A stretch of DNA of 64,000 bases from Bacillota bacterium (GCA_023430975.1 JAEYYB010000131.1:30826-94825), one strand, 5' to 3'. Positions 42,222 through 51,683 are shown, counted from the first letter of the stretch. Made by a program: numbers and translations. The notes: generated by a model from the sequence alone, not told the origin.

Positions 42222-43343
42222 ATGGACAAGTCAAAAGTGTACTTTACAAATTTCAGAACCAGAACCGACATGAATATACTTGATAAGCTGGAAAAGCTCA
42301 TTAAAAAGGCAGGCATAGAGAACATCGACTTTAAAAACAAATTTACAGCATTAAAAATTCATTTCGGTGAACCTGGCAATATGGCATATATACGACCTAA
42401 TTATGTTAAGCGAATTGCAGATTTGGTAAAGAAGCAAGGCGGCTTGCCTTTCCTCACCGATACTAATACGTTATATGTAGGAAGGCGTTCTAACGCTGTT
42501 AGGCATTTGGAATCAGCTGCAGAAAACGGCTTTAATCAAATTACAACCGGTGTTAATGTAATTATAGCAGATGGTCTTAAAGGTAGTGATTATACAGAGA
42601 TACCCATTAATGCAAAGCATGTACAGTCAGCAAAAATCGGCACTGTTATAGCCGATGCAGATATTCTGATATCCATAAACCACTTTAAAGGTCATGAACA
42701 AGCAGGCTTTGGAGGTGCACTTAAAAACCTTGCAATGGGGTGTGGATCAAGAGGGGGCAAACTTGAAATGCATTCAGCCTCAAAGCCTGAAATATCTGAA
42801 GATGCATGTATCAGCTGCGGTATATGCAAGAAGAATTGTGCTCAAGATGCAATTTCATTTAACAGTAATAAAAAAGCACAAATTGATCTGGCAAAGTGCA
42901 CTGGATGCGGCCAGTGTATAGCCATGTGCATGTATGGTGCAGCCAAACTGGAATGGAACGAGGCCTTTGAAACCTTAAGTGAAAAAATTGCAGAATATGC
43001 ATGGGCAGCAGTAAAAGATAAGCCCTGTTTCCACATCAATTTCATGATGGACATTTCACCAAACTGTGACTGTTGGAGCAGCAATGATGCTCCTGTTGTT
43101 CCAAACTTGGGTATTGCTGCATCATTTGATGCAATAGCATTGGACAAAGCTTGCATTGACATGGTTAATGCAGCACCTGTTATGAAAGGCAGCATATTGG
43201 ATGACAAGGGCCATTGCCGCAACCATGAACCTTTTAACAAGTTTGAAAAGATTTATCCGGGGGTTAAGTGGGAATCCTGTCTTAAGCATGGAGAGGAACT
43301 GGGAATGGGAACTCAGAATTATGAACTTGTAAATATTGATTAA
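42222..43343 (+). CDS. DUF362-domain protein with a 2[4Fe-4S] ferredoxin insert
   Basis: Protein of 373 aa. The DUF362 domain is recognised by ALKIHFGEPGN, TDTNTLYVGRR and the conserved ISINHFKGHEQAGFGGALKN. Two ferredoxin motifs follow, CISCGICKKNC and CTGCGQCIAMC (about residues 192-235). A third set of Cys (NCDC, and later single Cys) may matter for activity. The function of DUF362 is unsettled; an electron-transfer role is implied by the clusters. AGGAGG lies 7 nt before the ATG. It ends in a terminator at 43406. Confidence 0.9.
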   Translation: MDKSKVYFTNFRTRTDMNILDKLEKLIKKAGIENIDFKNKFTALKIHFGEPGNMAYIRPNYVKRIADLVKKQGGLPFLTDTNTLYVGRRSNAVRHLESAAENGFNQITTGVNVIIADGLKGSDYTEIPINAKHVQSAKIGTVIADADILISINHFKGHEQAGFGGALKNLAMGCGSRGGKLEMHSASKPEISEDACISCGICKKNCAQDAISFNSNKKAQIDLAKCTGCGQCIAMCMYGAAKLEWNEAFETLSEKIAEYAWAAVKDKPCFHINFMMDISPNCDCWSSNDAPVVPNLGIAASFDAIALDKACIDMVNAAPVMKGSILDDKGHCRNHEPFNKFEKIYPGVKWESCLKHGEELGMGTQNYELVNID

Positions 43344-43405
43344 AGTACATTCATTGATTAATATACAAAACAATTTAGAATATATAAAACAATTTAAAAT
43401 AGATA

Positions 43406-43446
43406 AAACACTTTAGAAGATATGAAAATCTAAAGTGTTTTTGTTT
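43406..43446 (+). terminator. Terminator after the DUF362 gene
   Basis: A 12 bp stem AAACACTTTAGA / TCTAAAGTGTTT with an 11 nt loop, then TTGTTTT. The stem is nearly identical to the one at 4240-4275. Confidence 0.8.
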
Positions 43447-43497
43447 TATATGTAACATAATTCCATATAAAATTTATTTCATTAATTTTTTCAAAAT

Positions 43498-43505
43498 GCC
43501 GATAT
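43498..43505 (+). promoter_or_regulatory. Possible sigma-D (flagellar-type) -10 element of motAB
   Basis: GCCGATAT matches seven of eight bases of the sigma-28 -10 consensus GCCGATAA and lies 87 bp before motA. The -35 region is weak, so this is tentative. Confidence 0.4.
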
Positions 43506-43591
43506 AGTATTATGTAATGATATGTAAATGAATAATTTATTTATTCAATATAGTTCATCAGAAAACGATACATAACACTAGGAGGATAAGC

Positions 43592-44392
43592 ATGGATATA
43601 TTTTTGATAATCGGTGTTATAACTGGGGCTTTGGCTGTTGTTGTAGGTATGTACGTTAAGGGTGCAAATATAGCGGTTCTTTTAAATCCGGCAGCTGCAA
43701 TCATAATTATCATTGGTACTTGTGCTGCTGTTATGAACTCATTCCCTAGAAAGGAGTTTTTTAAAATTCCAAAAGTACTCGGTGTACTTTTCAGGGAAAA
43801 GAAAGGCCTGGATCCCTGCGAAGTCATCAAGCAAATACAGGATTTAGCTCAAACGGCTCGTAAGGAAGGATTGTTATCACTCGAACAGGTAATAGAAAAA
43901 ATAGATAACGATTTCATGAAAAGAAGCTTAAACATGGTTGTTGACGGTATTGAACAAGATTACATAAGGGAAGTTCTTAATATTGAAATCGAAACGATGG
44001 AAGAAAGACACCGTCTAGGAGCTTCTATATTCACAGCTGCTGGCGGTGCAGCTCCTACCCTTGGTGTTTTAGGTGCAGTTATCGGACTTATCGGAGCCCT
44101 CGGAAATCTGGAAGATACAGAAAAACTGGGTCATATGATAGCTGCTGCCTTTGTTGCAACCCTGTATGGAATATTCCTTGGTTATGTTATAAGCCATCCT
44201 TTTGCCTCCAGATTAAAGAGAAAATCCCATGAAGAGATAAGTGTAATGAGAATTATATTAGAAGGAGTATTATCGATCCAGGCAGGTGAAAATCCTAAAA
44301 GTATTGAAATAAAACTTGTTGGAATGTTGGATCCTAAAGAAAGGTTGAAAATTACCCAAGGAAGCGGTGAAAAATCAGGTAAAGGAGAATAG
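43592..44392 (+). CDS. motA: Flagellar motor stator protein MotA
   Basis: MotA forms the proton- or sodium-driven stator with MotB. It has four hydrophobic segments (about residues 3-20, 30-48, 150-170 and 180-200), the cytoplasmic loop with conserved Arg/Glu residues, and AAGGAAPTLGVLGAVIGLIGAL-type sequence in the third span. Length 266 aa. AGGAGG precedes the ATG. It is followed by motB after 2 bp. No other flagellar genes are in the window. Confidence 0.94.
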   Translation: MDIFLIIGVITGALAVVVGMYVKGANIAVLLNPAAAIIIIIGTCAAVMNSFPRKEFFKIPKVLGVLFREKKGLDPCEVIKQIQDLAQTARKEGLLSLEQVIEKIDNDFMKRSLNMVVDGIEQDYIREVLNIEIETMEERHRLGASIFTAAGGAAPTLGVLGAVIGLIGALGNLEDTEKLGHMIAAAFVATLYGIFLGYVISHPFASRLKRKSHEEISVMRIILEGVLSIQAGENPKSIEIKLVGMLDPKERLKITQGSGEKSGKGE

Positions 44393-44394
44393 TT

Positions 44395-45189
44395 ATGCAT
44401 AAGAAAAAGCAACATCATGAAGAACATCCTGATGAAACATGGTTAATTCCATACGCCGATATGCTTACACTATTACTTGCACTCTTTATAGTTATGTTTG
44501 CAATAAGCAAGGTGGATCAAGAAAAACTTGAAAAAATGGCATCAGAGTTTAGTGTAATATTCACCGGCGGCAGCGGATTTATGGAAAAAGAGGGCAGTTC
44601 ACTTATTCCTATGGATAAGAATGGTGTTTCCACCAACCCTAAACCAACCACTACAACAATACCTACAGACCCTAAAAAGTCTAAAGCTTCTATAGAAGAT
44701 GACCAAATGAATAAAATAAAAGAGAGCATTGAAAAAGAAATTGAAAAAAAAGGATATTCTGACAAGGTAAAACTGGTACTTGACAATGAAGGCTTGGAAG
44801 TATCAATACAAGATGTTGTTTTGTTCAACTCAGGAGATGCAGAGATCAAAAAGGAAGTCTATCCCATGCTCCTACAAATCTCAAACATAATTATGAATCT
44901 TGATAACAACATTAGAATTGTAGGTCATACTGACAATGTTCCTATAAGCACTTCCAAATTTCGTTCAAATTGGGATTTGAGTGCTTTCCGTTCAATTAAT
45001 GTAATGAATTTTATGATAGACAAAGGTAAATTGAGCTCTAAAAAGCTATCCATTCAAGCTTACGGAGAGTACAAACCCAAGTTTGACAACTCAACCGCGG
45101 AAGGAAGAGCAAAAAACAGGAGAGTTGAAATATTTATTGTCCGAAATTATCCATTAAATGATGAAGAAATTTCTCAAAATGAGAATTAG
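44395..45189 (+). CDS. motB: Flagellar motor stator protein MotB
   Basis: MotB has a single membrane span that carries the ion-binding Asp22 (IPYADMLTLLLALFIVMF), a periplasmic plug/linker rich in Thr/Pro, and an OmpA-like peptidoglycan-binding domain (about 140-255; IVGHTDNVPIS, NWDLSAFRSINVMNFM, GRAKNRRVEI). AGGAG lies just before the ATG at 44395. The stop falls at the first base of a long hairpin that probably terminates the operon. Confidence 0.95.
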   Translation: MHKKKQHHEEHPDETWLIPYADMLTLLLALFIVMFAISKVDQEKLEKMASEFSVIFTGGSGFMEKEGSSLIPMDKNGVSTNPKPTTTTIPTDPKKSKASIEDDQMNKIKESIEKEIEKKGYSDKVKLVLDNEGLEVSIQDVVLFNSGDAEIKKEVYPMLLQISNIIMNLDNNIRIVGHTDNVPISTSKFRSNWDLSAFRSINVMNFMIDKGKLSSKKLSIQAYGEYKPKFDNSTAEGRAKNRRVEIFIVRNYPLNDEEISQNEN

Positions 45190-45237
45190 TAATGCCTAAG
45201 AAATAACATCCATAGGTCGTTATTTCTTAGGCATTAC
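45189..45237. repeat. Hairpin repeat family 3, copy 1; likely motB terminator
   Basis: A perfect 19 bp inverted repeat GTAATGCCTAAGAAATAAC / GTTATTTCTTAGGCATTAC with an 11 nt loop, starting at the motB stop codon. The same arms recur at 51798-51897 around a longer centre. Confidence 0.8.
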
Positions 45238-45244
45238 TTCTATT

Positions 45245-45292
45245 GTTGTCGTTAGAAATTGTGATGCATCCTGCACTACATTTTCTAACGAC
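45245..45292. repeat. Family 2-like hairpin, copy e
   Basis: GTCGTTAGAAATTGTGATGC ... CATTTTCTAACGAC, a 48 bp palindrome resembling the hairpin part of family 2. It lies between motB and mutS2, which converge here. Confidence 0.55.
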
Positions 45293-45313
45293 ATTAATTT
45301 TTGCATTTACATT

Positions 45314-47692
45314 CTATATAACCTCAACCACCGTAACTCCCGCTTCACCCTCGCCGTACTTGCCGAGCCTAAATGAAGCTACATGCGAATTGAGCTTTAA
45401 ATACTGCTGAATACCACTTCGCAAAACACCCGTTCCTTTACCGTGAATCAACGTAACCTCCTTAAGGCCCGCTATACTCGCATCATCCAAGTATTTATCT
45501 ACAGCCTCTAAAGCTTCATCCAGATTCATACCTCTTAAATCAATCTCTGTGGATATTGTCTTTGTCTTTGCTACCCCGATCCTTCCGGAGCCGGTCTTCT
45601 TTGTCTCGGCCTTTTGTTCATCAACAAATCTTAGATTGGTTACATGAACGTTTATTTTCATAACACCTGCCTGCACTACTGCCTGGCCGTCCTTATCAGG
45701 AGGAGTAATAATTGTTCCTTTTTGATTGAGGTTGACGATAACAACACTGTCACCCGGCTTTAAATTCTGGGGAGGCTTAACATATCCATGCTTTGGTAGG
45801 ATGGATTCTGTAAGGGCTTCATCCAAATTATCAACGTTCTTTTTAAGCTTAAGCCTCATCTCTTCAACGGCTTTATTCCTCTCAGCCGTCTCCTTTTCCC
45901 TTTCAAGCTTCCTCATTTCTCTCAGTATATCCTCTGCATCGCTCTTTGCTTGAAGATATATTTTTCTGGCCTCTTCCCTGGCCTCTCTCATTACCTTTTC
46001 CTTCTGATCATTTGTCTTTTTTATCTGATTCGCAAGATCATTTCGGAGCTTTTCAATCTCAAGCTTTAAGGCTTCAGTCTGCATTTTATCCTTCTCTGCC
46101 TGGCTTCTGTTTTTCTCAATGCTTATCAGCATGTCTTCGAACTTGACTTCCTCTGTGGTAAGCCTTTCTTTTGCCATATCAATAATTTCATCGCTAAGTC
46201 CAAGCCTTTTGGATATAGCAAAAGCATTACTCTTTCCTGGAACCCCAATGAGCAAATTGTATGTTGGCCTTAAGGTTTCAACATCAAACTCACAGCAGGC
46301 GTTTTCTACACCATTTGTGGTTATGGCATATACCTTAATCTCGCTGTAATGGGTAGTTGAAACCGTCACAGCACCGATATTCCTCAAATGATCAAGTATT
46401 GATATTGCAAGGGCTGCTCCCTCTGTTGGATCTGTTCCTGCACCAAGTTCGTCAAAAAGTGCAAGAGATTTATCATCAGCTTCCTTAAGGATACCTACAA
46501 TATTCTTCATATGTGACGAGAATGTACTTAAGCTTTGTTCGATGCTCTGTTCATCTCCAATATCTGCAAAAACCTTATTAAATACGCTTATTTCACTGCC
46601 TTCATTTGCCGGAATATGCAAACCCGCCTGAGCCATAAGAGTAAAAAGCCCGACAGTTTTAAGTGTAACAGTCTTTCCTCCCGTATTTGGACCGGTTACT
46701 ACCAATGTCTTAAATTCCTTTCCAATCCAAAAATCAATTGGCACAACAACCTTCTGGTCTATAAGGGGATGCCTTCCTTTTTTAATAATAACATTACCTT
46801 CGCAATTAATCTTTGGGCTGACACACCTAAAATCTGCACTTAGCTTGGCTTTAGCAAAAATAAAATCCAGGGTAGTCAGCATGGATATGTTTGCCTTTAG
46901 AGGCTCAATTATAGCAGCTACCTCATAAGTCAACTCCTGCAATATCCTCTCAATCTCAACCTGTTCTTTTATCATGAGTTGCTTAATGCCGTTATTAGCT
47001 TCAACAACTGACAAAGGCTCAATAAATATAGTCGCACCGCTTCCTGATGAATCATGTACCAGTCCCTGAATCTCGTTCCTGTATTCCTGTTTTACAGGTA
47101 TAACATACCTGTCTCCTCTCATGGTTACGATGGATTCCTGCATAAATTTCTGGTACCTGGAGTTTTTAACTATATCATTTAGTTTGTCTCTTATTGAGTT
47201 TTGCTTTTCTCTTATCTGCCTTCTGATATTCGCAAGAGCAGTGCTTGCTGCATCTGAAATCTCCTCTTCGCTTATAATGGCAATACTTATTTTATCCTCT
47301 ATTCTCTTATTGACCTCAAGGGCACTTATAAGCGATGAAACACAATTGCCATCATCTTTAACAATATTATCTCCTGCATAACCTTTAAGGTTTCTGCACG
47401 CCCTTAGCAAATCAGCCACTTTTAAGAGTTCACCTGGTCCTAGTGTAGCCCCAAGTTCTGCTCTCTTAAGTGATGCTCTTATATCATGTATAGCCCCTAA
47501 AGGAGGACTTCCTTTTCTTAATATATAGGTAACACCATCATCAGTTTCCTTAAGCATATCCCTTATCTTCAAACTGTCAGTTTCAGGCGTAAGTTCCCTA
47601 ACCATATCTTTACCTAAAGATGTTGCTGCCCTGGATAGAAGCTTATCTATGATCTTATCAAATTCCAATACTCTTAATGTTTTTTCATTCAT
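45314..47692 (-). CDS. mutS2: Endonuclease MutS2
   Basis: MutS-family ATPase that acts on branched DNA or stalled/collided ribosomes rather than in mismatch repair. The N-terminal clamp/lever region is followed by the ABC-type ATPase with VVTGPNTGGKTVTLKTVGL (Walker A, about residues 332-350), LSTFSSHM, LALFDELGAGTDP (Walker B) and STTHYSEIK. A coiled coil (about 510-640) precedes a KOW-like region and a C-terminal Smr nuclease domain (DLRGMNLDEAL, LIHGKGTGVLR). Length 792 aa is typical. Confidence 0.97.
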   Translation of the reverse strand: MNEKTLRVLEFDKIIDKLLSRAATSLGKDMVRELTPETDSLKIRDMLKETDDGVTYILRKGSPPLGAIHDIRASLKRAELGATLGPGELLKVADLLRACRNLKGYAGDNIVKDDGNCVSSLISALEVNKRIEDKISIAIISEEEISDAASTALANIRRQIREKQNSIRDKLNDIVKNSRYQKFMQESIVTMRGDRYVIPVKQEYRNEIQGLVHDSSGSGATIFIEPLSVVEANNGIKQLMIKEQVEIERILQELTYEVAAIIEPLKANISMLTTLDFIFAKAKLSADFRCVSPKINCEGNVIIKKGRHPLIDQKVVVPIDFWIGKEFKTLVVTGPNTGGKTVTLKTVGLFTLMAQAGLHIPANEGSEISVFNKVFADIGDEQSIEQSLSTFSSHMKNIVGILKEADDKSLALFDELGAGTDPTEGAALAISILDHLRNIGAVTVSTTHYSEIKVYAITTNGVENACCEFDVETLRPTYNLLIGVPGKSNAFAISKRLGLSDEIIDMAKERLTTEEVKFEDMLISIEKNRSQAEKDKMQTEALKLEIEKLRNDLANQIKKTNDQKEKVMREAREEARKIYLQAKSDAEDILREMRKLEREKETAERNKAVEEMRLKLKKNVDNLDEALTESILPKHGYVKPPQNLKPGDSVVIVNLNQKGTIITPPDKDGQAVVQAGVMKINVHVTNLRFVDEQKAETKKTGSGRIGVAKTKTISTEIDLRGMNLDEALEAVDKYLDDASIAGLKEVTLIHGKGTGVLRSGIQQYLKLNSHVASFRLGKYGEGEAGVTVVEVI

Positions 47693-47918
47693 AAAAAATA
47701 CCCCATAACCAATATGTTACAAAACAATTTGTTTACACTAAAATCCTGATTAATTCAATTCGTTTACATTGATGATTAAATTTGTCGAATTTCATCGACA
47801 TTCATTGTTCTATTTACACCCATTATATTTAATTATATTATAATATTGTAAATAAGACCACAATGTAGTTTTAAAAGCTTAGTATCATTTTAGGCATCCC
47901 TTATAAGAAGGTGACACT

Positions 47919-48116
47919 GTGTTAATTTTTAATGACAAACCATCGTACAAGCATGAGGATATTTTAATAAAAAATCCCATGGATATAGTAGTACAAAGCA
48001 CTCAAAATAATATAAATACAAAAAGCAAACTCTTAGTAAAAACCATTAAAAAGCATCCCCGATTCGTATACACCACCCCAATGTATAACGAATTTTATAT
48101 TCCTGATAATCAATAA
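47919..48116 (+). CDS. Small uncharacterised protein, 65 aa
   Basis: Basic, soluble-looking protein read from a GTG at 47919 with AAGGTG five or six bases upstream. Sequence includes FNDKPSYKHEDILI, VKTIKKHPRFVYTTP and ends YIPDNQ. I do not recognise a family. The good start site, and a terminator whose A-rich arm begins at the stop codon, support a real gene. It is convergent with the TrmH-family gene. Confidence 0.6.
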   Translation: MLIFNDKPSYKHEDILIKNPMDIVVQSTQNNINTKSKLLVKTIKKHPRFVYTTPMYNEFYIPDNQ

Positions 48117-48140
48117 AAAACACCGATGGCGGTGTTTTTT
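48115..48140. terminator. Bidirectional terminator
   Basis: AAAAAACACCG-atgg-CGGTGTTTTTT, an 11 bp perfect stem flanked by A and T runs, between the convergent 65-aa gene and the TrmH-family gene. Confidence 0.9.
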
Positions 48141-48158
48141 ATTATGTATAGGAAATTG

Positions 48159-48617
48159 TTATGAATTTTTGAACCCTCTCTGCCTTAACCCTTCATACAA
48201 TATGATAGATGCCGAATTAACAACATTCAATGATTCTACTGGTCCCGGCATAGGTATTGTCACGATACGGTCCATCAGTGAAATCTGATTTTTTGACAAT
48301 CCATATACCTCATTTCCAAATACAAATACCGTTGGCATTTCATACTTTATATCTGAGTAAACAGTTTCAGCTCTTGGGGATGTGCCAATAATAGTTTTCC
48401 CTTGACTTTTAAGTGTCATTATCAACTCATCAAAGTTCTTTTCATAGCATATATCCGCCATTTCATGGTATCCAACCGAAGCTAAAAGAGCTTTTCTGTT
48501 TCTATAATCCACACTGTTTCCTGTAAAATATACTCTAACCCCTGCCGAACAAGCAAGCCTAATTACCACGCCAATATTTATCGGCTTTACCATATTGTCA
48601 AATACCAGTTCAAACAT
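48159..48617 (-). CDS. TrmH-family (SpoU) RNA 2'-O-methyltransferase
   Basis: SPOUT methyltransferase of 152 aa with the three SpoU motifs: NIGVVIRLACSAGV, FVFGNEVYGLS and IPMPGPVESLNVVNSASIIL. The size equals a single catalytic domain, as in TrmL-like enzymes, but it could act on rRNA or tRNA. The target is not predictable. AGGAGA lies upstream of the ATG. Confidence 0.9.
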   Translation of the reverse strand: MFELVFDNMVKPINIGVVIRLACSAGVRVYFTGNSVDYRNRKALLASVGYHEMADICYEKNFDELIMTLKSQGKTIIGTSPRAETVYSDIKYEMPTVFVFGNEVYGLSKNQISLMDRIVTIPMPGPVESLNVVNSASIILYEGLRQRGFKNS

Positions 48618-48727
48618 ACATCTCCTGAAAAAAGCATAATTAATAATTTGTACTATGTATTATAACACAAAAAACACATAGCAACCATATTAATTAATGA
48701 ATAGCTAAAATATTACTTCCGTTTTGG

Positions 48728-49141
48728 TTATGGCTTCATCATCAATAAGGAATCCTTGTATGCCATATCTTCCTTTAAGATATGCTGTACAATCCAATCA
48801 GCAACGAAGTTTATCAATCTAATAAGAGATTCTTTTTGGTAAGCATCTATATCTTTACCCGCTTCTCTTTCCAATTTCTTCACAAAAAAATGATGCTCCA
48901 TTTTTTGCGTTTCCAGTTTACTATACCCGCATTCTTCCAACAGCTTTTCTTCAAAATCAAAATGATACTTCACATATTCATTTAGCTCGCTAAAAATCTC
49001 CATTATTTCATCATACCTGTCATAATCACTCATACTAGCTATTGAATCGTATATTCTTTGGCCTATTTCAAACAACTTTTTATGTTGTTCATCTATATCC
49101 TTGTTGCTTACACTAAAGCTTTCTTTCCATTCAAGAATCAT
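48728..49141 (-). CDS. Bacteriohemerythrin
   Basis: Oxygen-binding di-iron protein of 137 aa with a four-helix bundle. The iron ligands are visible as DEQHKKLFEIG, HFDFEEKLLEE, QKMEHHFFVKKL and HILKEDMAYKD. In an anaerobe it may sense or scavenge oxygen. The ATG at 49141 has AAGGAGG 8 nt upstream and matches the family start; longer readings upstream run into a family 1 repeat. That repeat (49167-49266) sits in the promoter region. Confidence 0.93.
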   Translation of the reverse strand: MILEWKESFSVSNKDIDEQHKKLFEIGQRIYDSIASMSDYDRYDEIMEIFSELNEYVKYHFDFEEKLLEECGYSKLETQKMEHHFFVKKLEREAGKDIDAYQKESLIRLINFVADWIVQHILKEDMAYKDSLLMMKP

Positions 49142-49166
49142 AATTGTTGCCTCCTTATTTTTTATT

Positions 49167-49266
49167 ATATTAAAAGTGTTAATAATCTTACATTTGGCGG
49201 AGCAAATAACGAACGGTTCAACGGGATTTGCGACAGACAAATGTAATAGATTTATCACTTTTAATA
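49167..49266 (-). repeat. Hairpin repeat family 1, copy 6 (100 bp)
   Basis: Complete copy in the opposite orientation to copies 1-5: ATATTAAAAGTGTTAATAATC ... CACTTTTAATA. It lies 26 bp upstream of the hemerythrin start, so it may form part of its 5' leader. Confidence 0.9.
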
Positions 49267-49350
49267 AAACACCACAATGATAATATTTCTTATATGTTTA
49301 TCGTCATATTTAAATACAAATTTTATATAAATGTCTACCGGAAGATAACA

Positions 49351-49391
49351 AAAAAATGATTTCACTTCATTTGGCAGCAAAATCATTTTTT
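49351..49391 (-). terminator. Terminator after the amidase gene
   Basis: AAAAAATGATTT / AAATCATTTTTT stem with an 18 nt loop, T-rich on the minus strand, beyond the amidase stop. Confidence 0.75.
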
Positions 49392-49418
49392 AAATTATAA
49401 TTAAACTTTTTTAAATAA

Positions 49419-50465
49419 CTATTTCTTTATATTCTTTAATGCCTCTAATACTGAATCTTTTAAAACCACAGCAGCCTTATCCTTGTAGCTGTCTGTCAGA
49501 AGTTTGCCAAGCTCGGTTTTATTTGTCATGTATCCCACTTCAACCAGAACCGCAGGCATCTTAGTTGTTCTTAAAACAGCCAGATTCGGCCTTTCTATAA
49601 TACCTTTATCGTCGGTACCCAGCTTTGAGTTGAGATTCTTTTGCACTATTGAGGCAAACTTATAACCATTTAATCCGTTTTTATTTACTCCATTAGGGTA
49701 ATAAAGCGTCATGCTTCCTTTAATGCTCGTTTGCCACTGGGTATTGTTGTGTATGCTTATAAACAGGTCTGCGTTCACGGAATTTGCAAGTCCTGATCTC
49801 TCATATAAACCCACATGCTTGTCAGTAGTCCTGGTCATATAAGTTTTTACTCCGCTGTTTATCAATAAAGTATTCAATTTTTTTGCAATTGCAAGGTTAA
49901 GGTCCTTTTCATAGACACCTGACACTACTGCACCTGTTTCATACCCCCCATGCCCGGCATCTATAACTACCTTATAATTACTGAAATTAGTTTTCCCGTC
50001 TCTATCATCTCCTCTAGAATTTCCTTCAGAGGAACTGTCTTCGTTACCCACTATGACTCTGCTATTTACCGCATCATATTTTACAGAGTATCCAAAATTC
50101 TCTGCTATAAACCTTATTGGCAACATAACTGTTCCATTACTTAAAACAGGTGCAACATCCATTCCAACAACATTATTTCCGCTATAAGCTTTATAAGCGC
50201 CGGAATACATTGTCAATTTCAAATTGTTCCTTTTTACTACTATCCTTCCTTCATTTGCATACCAGTCCAAGTATCCGCCCATACTTTCTACAGCACTTCT
50301 TGCAGGTACTAGTATTCTTCCGTTATTTAGTATGGGTTGTCTGTCTAGATTTATACTCTGACCGTTTACCACAAGCTCAATACCTTTAATGTTATATGAA
50401 TAAGTCGGTAACGCTGCCACTAAAATAACAAATGAAATTATTAAAGCAAATACTCTCTTCTTCAT
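49419..50465 (-). CDS. N-acetylmuramoyl-L-alanine amidase with a copper-amine-oxidase-like N domain
   Basis: Exported cell-wall hydrolase of 348 aa. A signal peptide (about 1-22) precedes a copper-amine-oxidase N-terminal-like domain (about 25-140; ILVPARSAVESMGG, VMLPIRFIAENFGY), a non-enzymatic module common in clostridial surface proteins. The Amidase_3 domain (about 165-345) has the zinc ligands in VIDAGHGGYETGA, EKDLNLAIAKKL and ISIHNN, and the catalytic Glu in VEVGYMTN. It cleaves the bond between muramic acid and the peptide stem. GGAGG precedes the ATG. Confidence 0.93.
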   Translation of the reverse strand: MKKRVFALIISFVILVAALPTYSYNIKGIELVVNGQSINLDRQPILNNGRILVPARSAVESMGGYLDWYANEGRIVVKRNNLKLTMYSGAYKAYSGNNVVGMDVAPVLSNGTVMLPIRFIAENFGYSVKYDAVNSRVIVGNEDSSSEGNSRGDDRDGKTNFSNYKVVIDAGHGGYETGAVVSGVYEKDLNLAIAKKLNTLLINSGVKTYMTRTTDKHVGLYERSGLANSVNADLFISIHNNTQWQTSIKGSMTLYYPNGVNKNGLNGYKFASIVQKNLNSKLGTDDKGIIERPNLAVLRTTKMPAVLVEVGYMTNKTELGKLLTDSYKDKAAVVLKDSVLEALKNIKK

Positions 50466-50601
50466 ATCCCCCTCCTATTACGCATGTCTAAAATATAATA
50501 ATAATGTAAACTTGAGATCATTAATTTTAGTTTACATAATATTTATTAAATAGGCAAGTGATATGAGGTATGTAATTTGTGGCATCAGCCTTATTGACCA
50601 G

Positions 50602-50898
50602 TTAATTCTTTGTAGATACCTTGTTGATTTTCTTCCTTATAGGTGGAAAAACCCAGAACCCTAAGACCATTCCAGTCAAACATGCTGCTATACCTGTCAT
50701 TGCGGGTATGGAGCAGTTCAAAAACTCGTTAAGGGTCACATCACTCCTACTAAGATAATAAAGCCTTAGTACCAGATATGTGATAAGAAATGAAATACCT
50801 GCTAATTGGATAATGTAATGTTGTCTTAATAGGTTTACAATGCAACATGAAGTTAAAGCTATCAGGAAAATTGCTAAAATATATGGCATTATTTTCAC
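50602..50898 (-). CDS. Small membrane protein, about 95-98 aa
   Basis: Hydrophobic protein with three to four membrane segments (about residues 5-22, 30-48, 65-90) and a basic C-terminal tail (RKKINKVSTKN). No family recognised. The start may be the GTG at 50898 or the ATG at 50889; neither has a strong Shine-Dalgarno site. It lies between the amidase and the 3D-domain gene. Confidence 0.6.
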   Translation of the reverse strand: MKIMPYILAIFLIALTSCCIVNLLRQHYIIQLAGISFLITYLVLRLYYLSRSDVTLNEFLNCSIPAMTGIAACLTGMVLGFWVFPPIRKKINKVSTKN

Positions 50899-51044
50899 TC
50901 ACTTAATTTAAATAATTTCCTCTTTGGATGAAAGTGGTTAATCTTTTATATATTCTAATATATCTGCATAATAATTACAATTATTTCCACAATAATCATT
51001 GCTTTATTTCCCCAACTCAAGTTAACCTCAAGTTAACCCTTTCT

Positions 51045-51683
51045 TTAATAGTACTCCGGGTAAACAATTTTCACCTTAACTCTCATACTTCCAAACTTCT
51101 CCATTTCCCAAAATGCAGACTCCCCCATATAAACATCTATAATCTTACCCTTAACCAATCTTCCTGTATCCTCTGCTACATACCAACCATTCAAATATTT
51201 ATATTCACTTGGAAATGTCATATGTATTTTACTTCCTAATGGAATCACATTTGGATCAACTGCCACAGTTCTTCCCTTAGTAGCTTTTTTGCCGCTGAAA
51301 GTAATACCGTATTCCGGATGAGACGGATATTTACCACAACTCTCAAAGGACAAGTCATATGCAGTCGCAATAAACTCGTCATGAGCCATTTCTTTTAGGG
51401 GAAGCTTGTACTCTTTTATATCCTTCCCCTTGCCATAGCTTGAAGAAAGATATTTAAAGAAGGGATATTCAGTTAATGGTAGAATGTGAGAATATGGTAA
51501 CCCTGCATTATCGTAATCCATTAACACTTGGTATTTGGGTTTTACCATATCATATGTATAAATTTTACCGTCTGCTTTTGCTTTATGTTTACCAGAAATC
51601 AAGATCAGGAAGAGCACACCAATAACAACAACTTGTACCACAATAATAGCAATCAGGTGAGAAGAAGTAACTTTAAACTTCAT
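51045..51683 (-). CDS. 3D-domain cell-wall protein
   Basis: Membrane-anchored protein of 212 aa. One N-terminal transmembrane segment (about 9-30) is followed by a linker and a 3D domain named for three aspartates: TVAVDPNVIPLGS, YVAEDTGRLVKG and IIDVYMGE. 3D domains resemble RlpA/MltA double-psi barrels and occur in peptidoglycan-cleaving proteins such as resuscitation factors. A catalytic role is probable but not shown. AGGTG precedes the ATG. Confidence 0.88.
   Translation of the reverse strand: MKFKVTSSHLIAIIVVQVVVIGVLFLILISGKHKAKADGKIYTYDMVKPKYQVLMDYDNAGLPYSHILPLTEYPFFKYLSSSYGKGKDIKEYKLPLKEMAHDEFIATAYDLSFESCGKYPSHPEYGITFSGKKATKGRTVAVDPNVIPLGSKIHMTFPSEYKYLNGWYVAEDTGRLVKGKIIDVYMGESAFWEMEKFGSMRVKVKIVYPEYY

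Noticed and set aside
43592..45189. ExbB/ExbD or TolQ/R pair instead of MotA/MotB
   Set aside because: The second protein has the MotB membrane Asp in PYADML and a full OmpA-like peptidoglycan-binding domain, which ExbD/TolR lack.
45314..47692. Mismatch-repair MutS
   Set aside because: The C-terminal Smr domain and the absence of the mismatch-recognition domain identify MutS2.
49142..49258. N-terminal extension of the hemerythrin gene
   Set aside because: The extra residues are a translation of a family 1 repeat, and AAGGAGG precedes the ATG at 49141.
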